A stretch of DNA of 56,907 bases from Planctomycetota bacterium (lineage in GTDB: Bacteria > Planctomycetota > Planctomycetia > Gemmatales > Gemmataceae). Location of the stretch: assembly GCA_016195405.1 (NCBI GenBank), contig JACPZP010000060.1, positions 1 through 56,907 on the forward strand, read 5' to 3'. Within the stretch, counting starts at the first letter, position 1, and each line of letters opens with the position of its first letter. Below, in pieces: positions 23,306 through 32,842 of this stretch. The translations under genes and the position numbers were made by a program. Under the pieces are notes generated by a model that was given only the letters and a program-made list of their open reading frames with translations, had not been told where the DNA came from and did no database searches.

Positions 23306-26053
23306 ATGTTTGAGCGCCCACCCAACGGTTATCTCGTTCGCGACTTGATTGTCTTCAATCATCTCCGCCGCGGCGGTTACGTCGCCAAGGGCTTCGTTCT
23401 CGAAGCGCCCGACTTGACGAACAGTCCCATCGCCGACCTCAACGATTTCCAGGACCAGATTTGCCTGCTGCTGGCTTCTCTCCACGAGAACCAGCGTCTT
23501 CAGGTCCAATACTTCTGCGATTCGGACTACAAGGCGGAGTTGCTCCGCTACCAGCAGGAGACCGAGAAAATGTCGAATCCGTGGACGAAGCGAACACGGA
23601 ACGAACGCTTCGCACGCTTCTGGCAGGCGATGATGGAGCGAAGGCTCCGCCGTCAGCGCGTCATTCTTTACGTCACCCGCGCTCTGGAAAACACGCCGAA
23701 GCTCGCGCAAAGCGGCAAAGGCCGGCGTGACTACTATGAAACGCTCCTCGACCAGCTCGTGACGGAATACGACCACGTTCACCGGCTGTTGCTCGAAATC
23801 TTCTCGAACACGGGCACGCGCGTCATGCCGATGGGCGATGCCGACCACTTCCGTCATTACGCGCGTTTCCTCAATCCATCGTTCAACGACCGTTTCGATT
23901 TTGATCCGTTCGACGGTTTCGATTCGGAACTCTCTCTCCAAGAAAACTGCTGGCACTCGGAAGGCAACGGACAAACAGAGTTCGGATTCTTTCTCGACGG
24001 TAACTACCACTCCGTAGTCGTCCTGACTCGCTGGCCGCGCACCACCTTTCCGGGAATCATCCAGCGGCTCACAAACCTTCGGCTGCTCGACTACACCATC
24101 ACGGTCAACGTGGACCCGCTGCCGGTCGCGAAGGAAATCAACAAGGAGGAAAAGGCGCACGACCGCGTGGCCGGTGACTACGCGAGCGAGAAGAAAATTT
24201 CGTTGCTGACCGTGATGGAGAAGAAGCAGCGCAAGATCTCCGCGTTGATGCAGGGGCAAACCATCCCGTTCAACGCGAGTTTTATCATCCGCGTTTGGGA
24301 CAAAAACAAGGAGGGGCTGAATGCGAAGGCTGCCGCGCTCAAGAACGCCATCCACTCGATGAACGCCGCGCAATACTTCGAGAGCACTTTGCCGACGACC
24401 TCGAAGAATCTCTTCTTCCAGACTTGGCCCGGCTGGACATGGGGCCGCTACGAACATCGCAAGCTCTATGCAGAGCATCGCTACCTCGCCGACATGCTGC
24501 CGCTGACGAGCACCTTCACCGGCCATCTCGCGACCGCTGAAGCCATTTACGACGGCCCGGCGCACAATCTCATCGGCGTCGAGACGTTCTCCGGCTCCGA
24601 GGACAACAAGTCACCCCAGCACGCCGTGTTGCTCGGCATGTCGGGCGCAGGCAAGTCGGTGACGATGTGCGACTTGCTTTCACAGACCGAAGGCTACTTC
24701 GCCTACACCGTCATCATCGAGGAAGGTCTCAGCTACGGCATCTACACGGCGACCGTGGAGGAAGGGGCGCGGCCCATCATCATTCATCCCGACGGCGACC
24801 TGACCATCAACTACCTCGACACGAAAGGTCTTCCGCTGACGCCCGACCATCTTTCCGCCGCTACCGCGCTGGTCGCCCGGATGATTGGAACGTCGGCCCA
24901 GGAGGACAAGCAGATGCTTCGACAGGCGCAAATCGCCAAATACATCAGCCTTCTTTACGAGGACTCGTTCCAGGATTGGTGCAAGAAGCGGCACGCCGAG
25001 TTGATGGACATCGCGCGTCACGCGCTCGCGTTGCAGAAATTCCGCGCCGAGCGAATGCCGCCGGGAGCGACGACGCTCGAAACTTTTGCGGACTTCCGAG
25101 ACTGGAAGGCCAGCCACCTCAACGAGGCAAGCGAGTATCTCGCCACGTTCGACGAGGCCGAGGTGCTCCGGTTCCTCAAAGAACCCAAGACCAGTAAGGA
25201 AGTCCGCAACCTCGCTTTCGCCTACTTCGCACCGGAGGACTTCCCGACGCATCGGATGCTCCAAGAGTTGATGATGCTCGACCCGATGGGCACGGAGCGC
25301 GACCAAATCATGGAGATTGCCACGCTGCTGCTGCCGTGGTGCCGCGACGGCAATTACGGCTGCCTCTTCGATGGAACCAGCAACCTGTCGTTGACCGGCA
25401 AGATTGCGCACTTTGAATTGGGTTACATCCCGGAAAGCGCAAAGGAACTGAAGTCCGCCGCCGGCTTCCTCATCACGAATCACGCGCGCAAACACATCAT
25501 CACCCTGCCGCGCGCGTTGCGTAAGCGGAACGTGTATGAGGAAGTCGCCCGCTTCCTCGACATTCCCGGCGGCCAGGAAATCGTGCAGGAGTCCTACGCC
25601 CAGCTTCGGAAGTTCAATTGTTGGAACATCTCCATCGTGCAGCAGTATGCGCGATTCAAGCAGAGCCGGATTCGTTCGGCCGTTTTCGGCAACAGCCGCC
25701 AGTTCTACATCATGCGGCAGAACGACCGGGCCGACCTGGACGACATGGGCAAGGACATCGCGCTGCCGGAGGTCACACAGCACGCGATCATGAACTACGC
25801 GCTGCCCGACCATCAGCCCGCCGAGAAATATGCTCCCTTTACCTACTTCCACACGGACTCCGTGCGGAACCTTTGCGGAACCGCCCACAACGTCGCGTCT
25901 CCAGAGATGCTCTACTGCTCCAGTTCGAGCGGCGAACACTTCGACAAACGCGCCCGCGAACTCCGCGCCAGCCGCAATATCGTGGAGGGCATCATCACTC
26001 ACGCACGCCGCGACGCTTCGCGCACTGAACCCAAACCAGCCACCACATTATGA
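23306..26053 (+). CDS. VirB4/TrbE ATPase of the type IV secretion system
   Basis: This 915-aa ATPase powers pilus assembly and DNA transfer from the cytoplasmic face of the inner membrane. The N-terminal half is the VirB4 domain. The P-loop GMSGAGKS lies near residue 447, and a FELGYIPESAKELK segment and a NSRQF-type C-terminal motor region follow. The length is typical. Its stop overlaps the lipoprotein start by four bases. It is the best marker that this region encodes a conjugation channel. Confidence 0.93.
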   Translation: MFERPPNGYLVRDLIVFNHLRRGGYVAKGFVLEAPDLTNSPIADLNDFQDQICLLLASLHENQRLQVQYFCDSDYKAELLRYQQETEKMSNPWTKRTRNERFARFWQAMMERRLRRQRVILYVTRALENTPKLAQSGKGRRDYYETLLDQLVTEYDHVHRLLLEIFSNTGTRVMPMGDADHFRHYARFLNPSFNDRFDFDPFDGFDSELSLQENCWHSEGNGQTEFGFFLDGNYHSVVVLTRWPRTTFPGIIQRLTNLRLLDYTITVNVDPLPVAKEINKEEKAHDRVAGDYASEKKISLLTVMEKKQRKISALMQGQTIPFNASFIIRVWDKNKEGLNAKAAALKNAIHSMNAAQYFESTLPTTSKNLFFQTWPGWTWGRYEHRKLYAEHRYLADMLPLTSTFTGHLATAEAIYDGPAHNLIGVETFSGSEDNKSPQHAVLLGMSGAGKSVTMCDLLSQTEGYFAYTVIIEEGLSYGIYTATVEEGARPIIIHPDGDLTINYLDTKGLPLTPDHLSAATALVARMIGTSAQEDKQMLRQAQIAKYISLLYEDSFQDWCKKRHAELMDIARHALALQKFRAERMPPGATTLETFADFRDWKASHLNEASEYLATFDEAEVLRFLKEPKTSKEVRNLAFAYFAPEDFPTHRMLQELMMLDPMGTERDQIMEIATLLLPWCRDGNYGCLFDGTSNLSLTGKIAHFELGYIPESAKELKSAAGFLITNHARKHIITLPRALRKRNVYEEVARFLDIPGGQEIVQESYAQLRKFNCWNISIVQQYARFKQSRIRSAVFGNSRQFYIMRQNDRADLDDMGKDIALPEVTQHAIMNYALPDHQPAEKYAPFTYFHTDSVRNLCGTAHNVASPEMLYCSSSSGEHFDKRARELRASRNIVEGIITHARRDASRTEPKPATTL

Positions 26054-26457
26054 AACTGACATACTTCCTTTTTCCACTCGCAGTCACAGCCCTCCTCACC
26101 GGCTGCGCCGCCACCCGAACCATCAGCGATGTTGGCCTCGGCGCTGGCGGCGCAGCTCTCGCCCACGAGCTTTCGGACGGCAACCCCATTGCAACCGCGG
26201 CGGGAGCCGCCGGCGGTGTAATTCTCAGTGAAAGCCTCCATTACGCCGCCCGGAAGCAATCCGAGAAGGCATTCGCGACGGGCTACGAAAAGGGCCGCAG
26301 CGACGCGGTGAAGCAGCAGTATTGGCTTTACGTGGACATGCAGAAGCCGCGCAACCGCGTGGACAACGTGCGCCTTTACGAAATCCAGCTTCCCGAACAA
26401 CGCATCGACGGCGTGATCTTCAAACCCTCAACCAAATACCTCCGCATCGAAGAATAG
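26050..26457 (+). CDS. Lipoprotein of the secretion operon (VirB7-position)
   Basis: This 135-aa protein has a signal peptide with lipobox LLTGC (Cys near 19). A Gly/Ala-rich glycine-zipper-like stretch follows (VGLGAGGAALAHELSDGNP and GAAGGVILSE), then a hydrophilic C-terminal half. It should be anchored in the outer membrane. It lies between VirB4 and the VirB5-like gene, where small lipoproteins that stabilise the outer-membrane core are often encoded. Confidence 0.75.
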   Translation: MKLTYFLFPLAVTALLTGCAATRTISDVGLGAGGAALAHELSDGNPIATAAGAAGGVILSESLHYAARKQSEKAFATGYEKGRSDAVKQQYWLYVDMQKPRNRVDNVRLYEIQLPEQRIDGVIFKPSTKYLRIEE

Positions 26458-26470
26458 AAAGGACACCAAC

Positions 26471-27301
26471 ATGAAAACCAGCTCAACGAAAACCACCACC
26501 ATGAAAAAACTACTCTGCATCACCGGACTCGGCCTGCTGCTGGCGCTACCGGCGCGTGCGCAGTGGATTGTCTTCGACCCCACCGCGCAAGTGCAATCCA
26601 TCCTGAACACGGCCCAGGAGGTCGCCCAGATGATCACGCAAATTGACAATCAGGTGAAGCAAATCCAGCAACTCACCGACCAGCTCAACGAATTCAAGAA
26701 TTACGAGAAGCTCTTCGGCGACCCCAAGACCATCGTCATTTCCACAGCCGCCCCTTTGTTGAACGAACTGCGGCGAACGGAGCTTGGCGAATCACTCGGC
26801 GCCATCATCCAGGCGGCCGACGGAGCCGACGCGCTGCTCTACGACGCGGGCGGTCTCTACAGCAGAATCGGCGCGACCTTCCAAACACCGAGAGGTGTCA
26901 CCGTCGGGCGGAACACAAACGACTTCCGTCCCTTTGCCGCCATAAACGCGGCGACTGCAAATTATCAGGCCGTTTCAACCAATGCCGCGGCACGACGAGT
27001 GCAGTTGAAAACAGACATTGCCGCGACCATCGAGCAGCTTCGCACTGCTCAGTCCGACGCCGAGGTCCAGAAACTCAGCGCCACGTTGACCGGACTCTCC
27101 GCCGCGCTCACGGGCACCGAGCAGGAAACCAGCGAGGCGCTCGCCAACGCACTCGTGCAAGACATTGAGAACCGCAATGACGAGCGTAAACAAACCCGCG
27201 CCATCAAGGAACAACAGTCCGCCGCGTTCAGCGAAGCGATGGGGAATTACGGCAAGACCTTCAGATTGCTGGACGCTCCGACGACGTTCCCTAAGCCCTA
27301 A
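26471..27301 (+). CDS. VirB5/TrbJ-like periplasmic protein
   Basis: This 276-aa secreted protein has a signal peptide ending near ALPARAQ. The segment FDPTAQVQSILNTAQEVAQM, then long helices with heptad repeats (IDNQVKQIQQLTDQLNEFKN), follow. That is the TrbJ/VirB5 family pattern of minor pilus components. A second ATG at 26501 would also give a complete signal peptide. It is followed 24 nt later by the VirB6/TrbL-like gene, the TrbJ-TrbL order of IncP-like systems. Confidence 0.8.
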   Translation: MKTSSTKTTTMKKLLCITGLGLLLALPARAQWIVFDPTAQVQSILNTAQEVAQMITQIDNQVKQIQQLTDQLNEFKNYEKLFGDPKTIVISTAAPLLNELRRTELGESLGAIIQAADGADALLYDAGGLYSRIGATFQTPRGVTVGRNTNDFRPFAAINAATANYQAVSTNAAARRVQLKTDIAATIEQLRTAQSDAEVQKLSATLTGLSAALTGTEQETSEALANALVQDIENRNDERKQTRAIKEQQSAAFSEAMGNYGKTFRLLDAPTTFPKP

Positions 27302-27325
27302 CCGAAACACCCATTCGCCCGGCGT

Positions 27326-28393
27326 ATGGCCTCCTTCGACTCATTGTTCCCGACCTTCCTGCAACGGTGCGCCGACCTGCGCATCGTGCTGCTGGTCGTT
27401 GCCTACATGCTCGTCATCGTCGGCATCATCATGACGGCGATGAGGAGGCCGTCGCCGCGCGCGTGGACGCGCCACTTTGTTCGCGTCATCGTGGTGATGT
27501 CGCTGCTCGTGTTCCTTCCGCAGTGGGGCGACCAGGTTCAGGGTATCGTGGCCAACACGGTGACGGACACACTCAAGGCCAACCCCGACCAAATCTTCAC
27601 GGCCTACCAAGACACGCTGAAAATCAAACATTCGGAAACCGAGCCAAGCGGACTCTGGGACATCATCGCGGGCGGCACTTCGTCACTCGTCAACGCCATC
27701 ATCAGCGGCGCGCTTTGGCTGCTGGCATTTGTCGCCTCACTGCTCGTTTTCTGGGCCTACATTTTCCAGAAAATCATCCTCAACATCGGCTATGCTCTGT
27801 CGCCAATTCTCATCGGTTTTATCGCCGTGCCGGCATTGAGCGGCGTTGGAAATCGCTACTTGCTCAATCTGATGGGCGTGCTGCTTTGGCCGCTGGGATG
27901 GGGTGCCGCCGCTCTCATCTCCCAGGGCATTCTCGATTTCATGACCGACCAATCGTTTCTCACGATTGACCCGACCTCGAATCTCTACGCGCTACAGAAT
28001 TTGCTTGGCCTCGCCATCCTCAGTTTCTGGACAGTGTTCAGCACCTTCGCTGCGCCCATCATCATCCAAAAAGTTTTGACCCACGGGGCGGAAGCCGGAA
28101 GCCAACTTCTCGGCGGCGCTGTCGGAACCTTCCTGCAAACAGCCGCCACCACCGCAGGTGCCGCCGCCGTGGCCGCTCCCGTTGGCCGACCGGCTGTCAC
28201 CGCTGCCGCTGCTGGTCTGGCCGCTGTCCTCAGCACCGCATCGCTCGGCGCCGGCATGGGCAGTGCCGGAGCAATCATTATCGCAGGGAGCGGACTGCCG
28301 CCCCGCAGCGCGCGTGGCCGTCCGGGCGACGACATTACCGGTGACCAAGCCGTCCGCGAACTCATCGCGGCGTCCCGGAACCAACTTCGATAA
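27326..28393 (+). CDS. VirB6/TrbL-like polytopic channel protein
   Basis: This 355-aa inner-membrane protein has about six hydrophobic segments, among them VLLVVAYMLVIVGIIM, ALWLLAFVASLLVFWAYIF and LLGLAILSFWTVFSTFAAPI. A long Ala/Gly-rich C-terminal tail follows. That is the TrbL/VirB6 layout. It forms part of the inner-membrane channel. The next gene begins 3 nt after its stop. Confidence 0.8.
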   Translation: MASFDSLFPTFLQRCADLRIVLLVVAYMLVIVGIIMTAMRRPSPRAWTRHFVRVIVVMSLLVFLPQWGDQVQGIVANTVTDTLKANPDQIFTAYQDTLKIKHSETEPSGLWDIIAGGTSSLVNAIISGALWLLAFVASLLVFWAYIFQKIILNIGYALSPILIGFIAVPALSGVGNRYLLNLMGVLLWPLGWGAAALISQGILDFMTDQSFLTIDPTSNLYALQNLLGLAILSFWTVFSTFAAPIIIQKVLTHGAEAGSQLLGGAVGTFLQTAATTAGAAAVAAPVGRPAVTAAAAGLAAVLSTASLGAGMGSAGAIIIAGSGLPPRSARGRPGDDITGDQAVRELIAASRNQLR

Positions 28394-28396
28394 CCT

Positions 28397-29068
28397 ATGA
28401 CCGCCACCACTGAACAACCGCGCCCCACTTCAACGCGCAACGGCCCCGCCTCGGTGCCAGCGCCGCGAAAGTCCTTCGACCCGACCCGCCTCTTTGCGCA
28501 GCGCGACCGCCTGCCGTGGGTTTGGTTTGGACTCGCCGTTGCCGTGATTCTCCTCTCGGTTTTTGACCGCTATCACTTGGTCAACACCTTCAAGCAGCGC
28601 GAGCGGGTCGTCATCATTGATCCCGCCGGGACATATTACCTCAGCCCACTGCTGGCCTTCGAGGAAGCAAAGGAACTGCACGCCCAGCAAGCGACGCTCG
28701 CAACGCTGGCTTTCCTCGAACGCAATCCGAAGGACTTCGACCATTTGGATCTGCTGAAGCAAATGTTTCTCAAGCCGGCCCTCGCCAAGGCTCAGGACCA
28801 TCGCGGTCGCGAAGTGGCGGAGTTCAAGGCCAAGCAACTTCACCAGAAACCGGAGATTGCGAAGCTCGACATTCTTGCCACGCGCGAAAACGAAGTGCTC
28901 GTCCACGTCACCGGCCAGGTCATTCGTTCCGGCATCTTCCAGGACAAGGCGTTCACGGAAGCATTTCCCTTTTCGCTCAAATTGAAACTGCTCCGCAATC
29001 CGAACATGGCCTTGAACGGACGCTTTCCCACCGCCGTTGCCGACTTCAAATATGAAATCCCTCAATAA
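28397..29068 (+). CDS. VirB8/TrbF-like assembly factor
   Basis: This 223-aa protein has a short Pro-rich cytoplasmic tail, one membrane segment near WVWFGLAVAVILLSVFDRYH, and a periplasmic domain with the NTF2-like pattern of VirB8. It is a bitopic scaffold that links the inner-membrane and outer-membrane parts of the channel. Its end overlaps the VirB9-like start by 17 nt. Confidence 0.75.
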   Translation: MTATTEQPRPTSTRNGPASVPAPRKSFDPTRLFAQRDRLPWVWFGLAVAVILLSVFDRYHLVNTFKQRERVVIIDPAGTYYLSPLLAFEEAKELHAQQATLATLAFLERNPKDFDHLDLLKQMFLKPALAKAQDHRGREVAEFKAKQLHQKPEIAKLDILATRENEVLVHVTGQVIRSGIFQDKAFTEAFPFSLKLKLLRNPNMALNGRFPTAVADFKYEIPQ

Positions 29069-30224
29069 CCTTTGTCGCTGCTTTTTCCTGTTGCCATTCA
29101 CCTCCGCGCTCGCGGCGGACACGAGCGCAATTCAATCCGCGTTGCTTGATGAGCGCGTGGTCTATGGTATTCCGGTCGCAACCAATCGCGTCACCACCAT
29201 CAGCTTTCCCGGCCCGATCGCGGGGATAGACGCGGCGGGTGTGACCACCGATCCGAAGATTCCGGGGCAGTTCCAACTCGCCCACACGCGCGGCTCCTCA
29301 TTTCTCTCCGTCCGCGCGCTCGCGCCGAGAGCGGCGGCGAATGTAAACATCCGCTGGGGCAAGCACACTTACGTCCTCGAACTCGCCGAGAGTCCGAGGC
29401 CGGTGCTGTCGTTCATCTTGGAAACCAAACCGTCCAGCGCAGGAGTTCAACCCGCCCCCGTCGTCAGTCCGACGCGATTGCTCGCATTGCTCGACAAGGC
29501 GAAGGCGTTTCCTCTGCTCAAACAGCAGCAGCCCGAAGCCGTCGCCCAGGTGGATTTCGCGACTTTCACCGATCCGCCGAATGTCACTGACTTCAATGAC
29601 TATGAAATCCGCATTGAAGAAGTGTTCCGCTTCAACCCGGAGGACACACTGGTCCTTCAACTCCAACTCAAGAACAAGACCGAAACCGCGATTCATTACC
29701 GCCCGGACAGTTTCGCGCTCTGTGTCGGCAATCGGCTTTACCAACAATCCATCAGCGATGCAGCCGGGCTGATCCCGGCCAAGCAAGAAGTCAGCGCCTA
29801 CTTCGCCGTCACGGGCACACCGGACGGTGGACGCAATGAACTGTCGTTGAAGAACACTTTCAGTGTGTTGGTGGAACGCGTGGCAAACCCGCCGCCAGCA
29901 GCAGTCGCCCAGCAGCACCAACGTCGCCCGCCATCACCAACCAACCTCCCGGCGCTCCATGAATCCGCGCTCACTTCTCAATTTCCTCAAGACCCGGACC
30001 GGCAAGCTCCTTTTGTTCGGTCTGATTCTTGCCGCCGGACTGCTCCTGTTCGGCGAGGCGCGGAAGAAGTCCGTCGCAGAGGCGGACGCGCCGCCTGTCC
30101 GACCGCTCGCGCCGGACAAGGGCACAAATCACCCGCAACTTGTGCAGACCGTGCAGCGGGGGATGGAGGTGTTCCGCCCGCCGCCGCCAAAAGCAGAACC
30201 GAAGCCTGTGCCCGTCGTGACTAA
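29052..30224 (+). CDS. VirB9/TrbG-like outer-membrane core protein, C-terminus uncertain
   Basis: A signal peptide (MKSLNNLCRCFFLLPFTSAL) is followed by a beta-rich VirB9 N-terminal domain. A C-terminal domain ends with LKNTFSVLVERVANPPP near 29890. The frame then stays open to 30224, 265 bp into the virB10 gene, and its translation there is low-complexity and out of character. A one-base slip in the CCGCCGCCAGCAGCAG tract near 29890 would instead give a short Pro/Ala-rich tail. It would end in a TGA overlapping the virB10 ATG (ATGA), like other joints in this operon. So the true end is probably 29962. Confidence 0.7.
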   Translation: MKSLNNLCRCFFLLPFTSALAADTSAIQSALLDERVVYGIPVATNRVTTISFPGPIAGIDAAGVTTDPKIPGQFQLAHTRGSSFLSVRALAPRAAANVNIRWGKHTYVLELAESPRPVLSFILETKPSSAGVQPAPVVSPTRLLALLDKAKAFPLLKQQQPEAVAQVDFATFTDPPNVTDFNDYEIRIEEVFRFNPEDTLVLQLQLKNKTETAIHYRPDSFALCVGNRLYQQSISDAAGLIPAKQEVSAYFAVTGTPDGGRNELSLKNTFSVLVERVANPPPAAVAQQHQRRPPSPTNLPALHESALTSQFPQDPDRQAPFVRSDSCRRTAPVRRGAEEVRRRGGRAACPTARAGQGHKSPATCADRAAGDGGVPPAAAKSRTEACARRD

Positions 30225-31071
30225 CGCGCCTGTGGCAGTCGCACCGCCAAAACCCGCGCCGGAACCGCCGGTTCTCCCGCCACCCATCAGCTTGTTCGCC
30301 GACAGCACGCGCCCGGAGATTGAGGCCAAAAAATTGAGTTCGGACTACGCACCTTTCGGTCGGCTGATTCCGTGCGAGACCGTCATCACGGTGGATTCGG
30401 CTTCGATTCGCACACCCATCATCGGCCTCATCACCGAGGACATCTATCACGCCGGACGATTGGTCATTCCGGCGGGCACGGAAGTTCACGGCACTGCGCA
30501 GAGCGACCGCACGCGCGAGCGTCTCGCAAGCGGCACATCCTGGACGCTCGTCTGGCAGACCGGCGAGGAGATGCAACTGCGTGGCATCGCTCTCGACCGC
30601 GAGTTCGCTTCGAGCACAAATCAAGGAGGCTGGGGCATCACCGATGGAAGCGCTGGCCTTCGCGGGCGGCTCATCAAGTCCGACGACCTTGCAGAGATCA
30701 AACTTTTTGCCGCCACTTTCCTCACCGGCGCAGCCGGCGCGCTTACTGAGAAGGAGCAGACCATTTTCGGCTCCATCGACAGCCGTTCGCTAAACAACGC
30801 CCCGTTCAAAGGAGCAGACAAAGTCCTCAGCGTTTATGCCCAGCGCATCTTCGAGAGCATTCAGCGCGATGGGTTTTACGTCCGCGTTCCGTCAGGAAAG
30901 CAGTTTTATCTCTACGTCCTCCAAACCATTGACCGTGCCGAAGCGCGGATCGGCGGCTCAGGCGTTCCGTTCGTGCAAACCAACGAAATCACGAATGCAG
31001 AGTCGCTGGTTCCCCCTGCCGTCAACCAAGCCTCCGGCCCTCGACTCACTCAACCGCAAATCACTCCATGA
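29959..31071 (+). CDS. VirB10/TrbI-like channel protein
   Basis: This 370-aa protein starts MNPRSLLNFLKTRTGK and has one N-terminal membrane segment (LLLFGLILAAGLLLFG). A Pro-rich periplasmic linker (about 75-120) and a C-terminal beta-barrel domain with the VirB10 hallmarks follow: LIPCETVITVDSASIRTPII, IPAGTEVHGTAQSD and YLYVLQ. It spans both membranes and gates the channel. An in-frame start at 29863 is inside virB9 and unlikely. Its stop overlaps the next gene by four bases. Confidence 0.88.
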   Translation: MNPRSLLNFLKTRTGKLLLFGLILAAGLLLFGEARKKSVAEADAPPVRPLAPDKGTNHPQLVQTVQRGMEVFRPPPPKAEPKPVPVVTNAPVAVAPPKPAPEPPVLPPPISLFADSTRPEIEAKKLSSDYAPFGRLIPCETVITVDSASIRTPIIGLITEDIYHAGRLVIPAGTEVHGTAQSDRTRERLASGTSWTLVWQTGEEMQLRGIALDREFASSTNQGGWGITDGSAGLRGRLIKSDDLAEIKLFAATFLTGAAGALTEKEQTIFGSIDSRSLNNAPFKGADKVLSVYAQRIFESIQRDGFYVRVPSGKQFYLYVLQTIDRAEARIGGSGVPFVQTNEITNAESLVPPAVNQASGPRLTQPQITP

Positions 31072-31634
31072 AAATCCAACTTTTGCTCGCACTAATTCTT
31101 CTCGCCGGTTGCGCCGCGCCCAAGTCCGGCCAAGTGACGGTGACTCCGCGAGCAACTCTTCCTGTGGGCGAGGACATCGCCGACACAGTGCGGTATCGCG
31201 AACTGCTCAAAGGCTATCACGTCGGCCGCTACGTGGACCCGCACAACCGGCTTGTGATGCACGAGGGCCACCGTGTCTATCGTGTCGAATCACTCGCGGC
31301 TTGGAACTTTCATTCGCCGCCGCAGTGCGAGACTGGGGCGGTTGCAATCTCTCACCTGACGAATTCCGCATTTGTTCCGCCCCGATTGAGCGACGAAGCG
31401 ATTGCCGAACTGAACCGGCAGCGTGAGGTCACACAAGCTGTGACGCGCCAGGCGCAGACCTTGAACGATTCCCTCAAACAGTTCAGCGATGCCCTCACCG
31501 CAACGCGCAGTGTGGCACAACAGAACCAGCGTCTTCGCGACCAGGTGACAAATGCAGAGAAGCGCATTGAGGCGCTCGAAACCGAGTTGCGGCGCAAATC
31601 CCAACCGAACACGACCCCGGCACAGGAACCGTGA
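31068..31634 (+). CDS. Lipoprotein with C-terminal coiled coil (secretion operon)
   Basis: This 188-aa protein has a lipobox LLAGC (Cys near 15). A compact domain (about 40-110) contains GYHVGRYVDPHNRLVMHEGH, and a C-terminal coiled coil follows (about 125-180, with repeats of Leu/Gln/Glu such as RLRDQVTNAEKRIEALETEL). It lies directly after virB10, where TrbH-type lipoproteins can occur. It may be an outer-membrane partner of the channel. The family is not certain. Confidence 0.7.
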   Translation: MKIQLLLALILLAGCAAPKSGQVTVTPRATLPVGEDIADTVRYRELLKGYHVGRYVDPHNRLVMHEGHRVYRVESLAAWNFHSPPQCETGAVAISHLTNSAFVPPRLSDEAIAELNRQREVTQAVTRQAQTLNDSLKQFSDALTATRSVAQQNQRLRDQVTNAEKRIEALETELRRKSQPNTTPAQEP

Positions 31635-31799
31635 GCCGCGGTCGCGCAACACCATGAAAGCAAAACACACTTTGCTGGCTTGTCTTGAAACGGCCCAGTT
31701 GAACTGAGTTCAGCACCGCTTCAGCCAGCATTGCGGGCAACCGGCCGAACCAATCGTGCCGCCCCGCGTCTTAAACAAACCAACACAACAAACCTCATT

Positions 31800-32195
31800 A
31801 TGAGCAAAACGAAGACCCCGCCGACTGGCGGCTCCAACGGCGGCAATTCCGCCGCCCCCGGTGAACCCCGCGAGTATCGCAGCAATCCCGAAGTGGATGC
31901 CAAGATTGACGCCTACATCAAAGAGAACCCCAAGTATTGGGAATACATTCAGGCCATGCCCCGCGACCGTCTCGAACGCTCGCTGGTGTTGAACGAGGTC
32001 CAGAAGCTCGACCGGCAGCAACGCATCCGCGACGGGTTGATGAAAGAGATCAACCGCAACCCGGAGATGAAACAGGCTTACGAAACGCTCCTCAAGGGCG
32101 TGCCGGAGAACATGCGCGACATGGTGATGACGCAAGTCGCCAGCCAGGCGAAACGGGCCATTGCCCGCAGCCAGCGCATGACGTCGCAAACTTGA
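31800..32195 (+). CDS. Hypothetical protein after the secretion operon
   Basis: This 131-aa soluble protein has a disordered Gly/Pro-rich N-terminus followed by helices (NPEVDAKIDAYIKENPKYWE, LERSLVLNEVQKLDRQQ). It has no membrane segment. The gene lies about 165 bp after the coiled-coil lipoprotein and may have its own promoter. I recognise no family. The gap before it shows no gene longer than 17 codons. Confidence 0.7.
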   Translation: MSKTKTPPTGGSNGGNSAAPGEPREYRSNPEVDAKIDAYIKENPKYWEYIQAMPRDRLERSLVLNEVQKLDRQQRIRDGLMKEINRNPEMKQAYETLLKGVPENMRDMVMTQVASQAKRAIARSQRMTSQT

Positions 32196-32463
32196 TAAAC
32201 CTCGCGCACGGCTTGGCTCGTTTGGACCGGGTGGAACACCACGAGGCTGCTTGACAAATAGAGGGATCGCAGCACGTTAAACGCAATCTGGTGGTTTGGA
32301 TAGCCGCACACTATCCGCCCACCGGAGCGGTGGCTGCGGTCGGACGCAGAAGTTTTGCGTTTTCTCGTTGTCAGCGCGATGGAGGACGCGGGTGTTCATT
32401 CCCGCGTAACATCATCAGCGATGTTTCACGAGCCGGCCGCAGCGTCGCTTCGATGAGGCGTAT
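32196..32463. other. Intergenic stretch with short hairpins
   Basis: This non-coding gap of about 270 bp holds CCACCG-gag-CGGTGG and CGCGGG/CCCGCG inverted repeats, either of which could end transcripts of the secretion operon. Neither has a T-run. No gene is supported here. Confidence 0.35.
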
Positions 32464-32796
32464 GTGATAGCGGCTAACGACAACGTGCGGCTTGAGTATC
32501 GGTTCATGGAGTTCCTGAACCGGCTTGATGCCTTCTTGAAGGAGCACCTCGACTACCTGTTCCTCGTTCTGGTTTTCCTCTCGCTCGCCTTTCTCATCTG
32601 GCGTCTCCTGCGTCGCCGGCCACCTGACAAACCCAGCGGGCCAATAACGGTGGTTCCTCTCACGGGCATTTTCGATTTCATGCGCAGCCCGAAACCGTCG
32701 CACACAAGAGAGGAGGAACCACCGCCATTCGGCGGCCCGCGCGACGACTGTGGAAGCCGGGACGACAACGGAGACTCGCGATCCTTCCCGACGTGA
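32464..32796 (+). CDS. Small membrane protein
   Basis: A 110-aa product from GTG 32464, or 96 aa from ATG 32506. It has one membrane segment, DYLFLVLVFLSLAFLIWRLL, and then a basic then acidic, probably disordered tail. Function is unknown. It precedes the XRE regulator gene, so it might be in the same unit as that regulator. Confidence 0.55.
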   Translation: MIAANDNVRLEYRFMEFLNRLDAFLKEHLDYLFLVLVFLSLAFLIWRLLRRRPPDKPSGPITVVPLTGIFDFMRSPKPSHTREEEPPPFGGPRDDCGSRDDNGDSRSFPT

Positions 32797-32842
32797 ACGA
32801 AATGGGGGCGTCCGCTGCGAAGAACTAGAGGTAACGGCGACC

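Noticed and set aside
23258..26002. Long minus-strand frames (435 and 440 codons) opposite virB4
   Set aside because: They mirror virB4 in GC-rich sequence and show no domain or motif of their own.
32251..32282. TTGACA with TTAAAC as a promoter
   Set aside because: The 20-nt gap is too long and the second box is weak.
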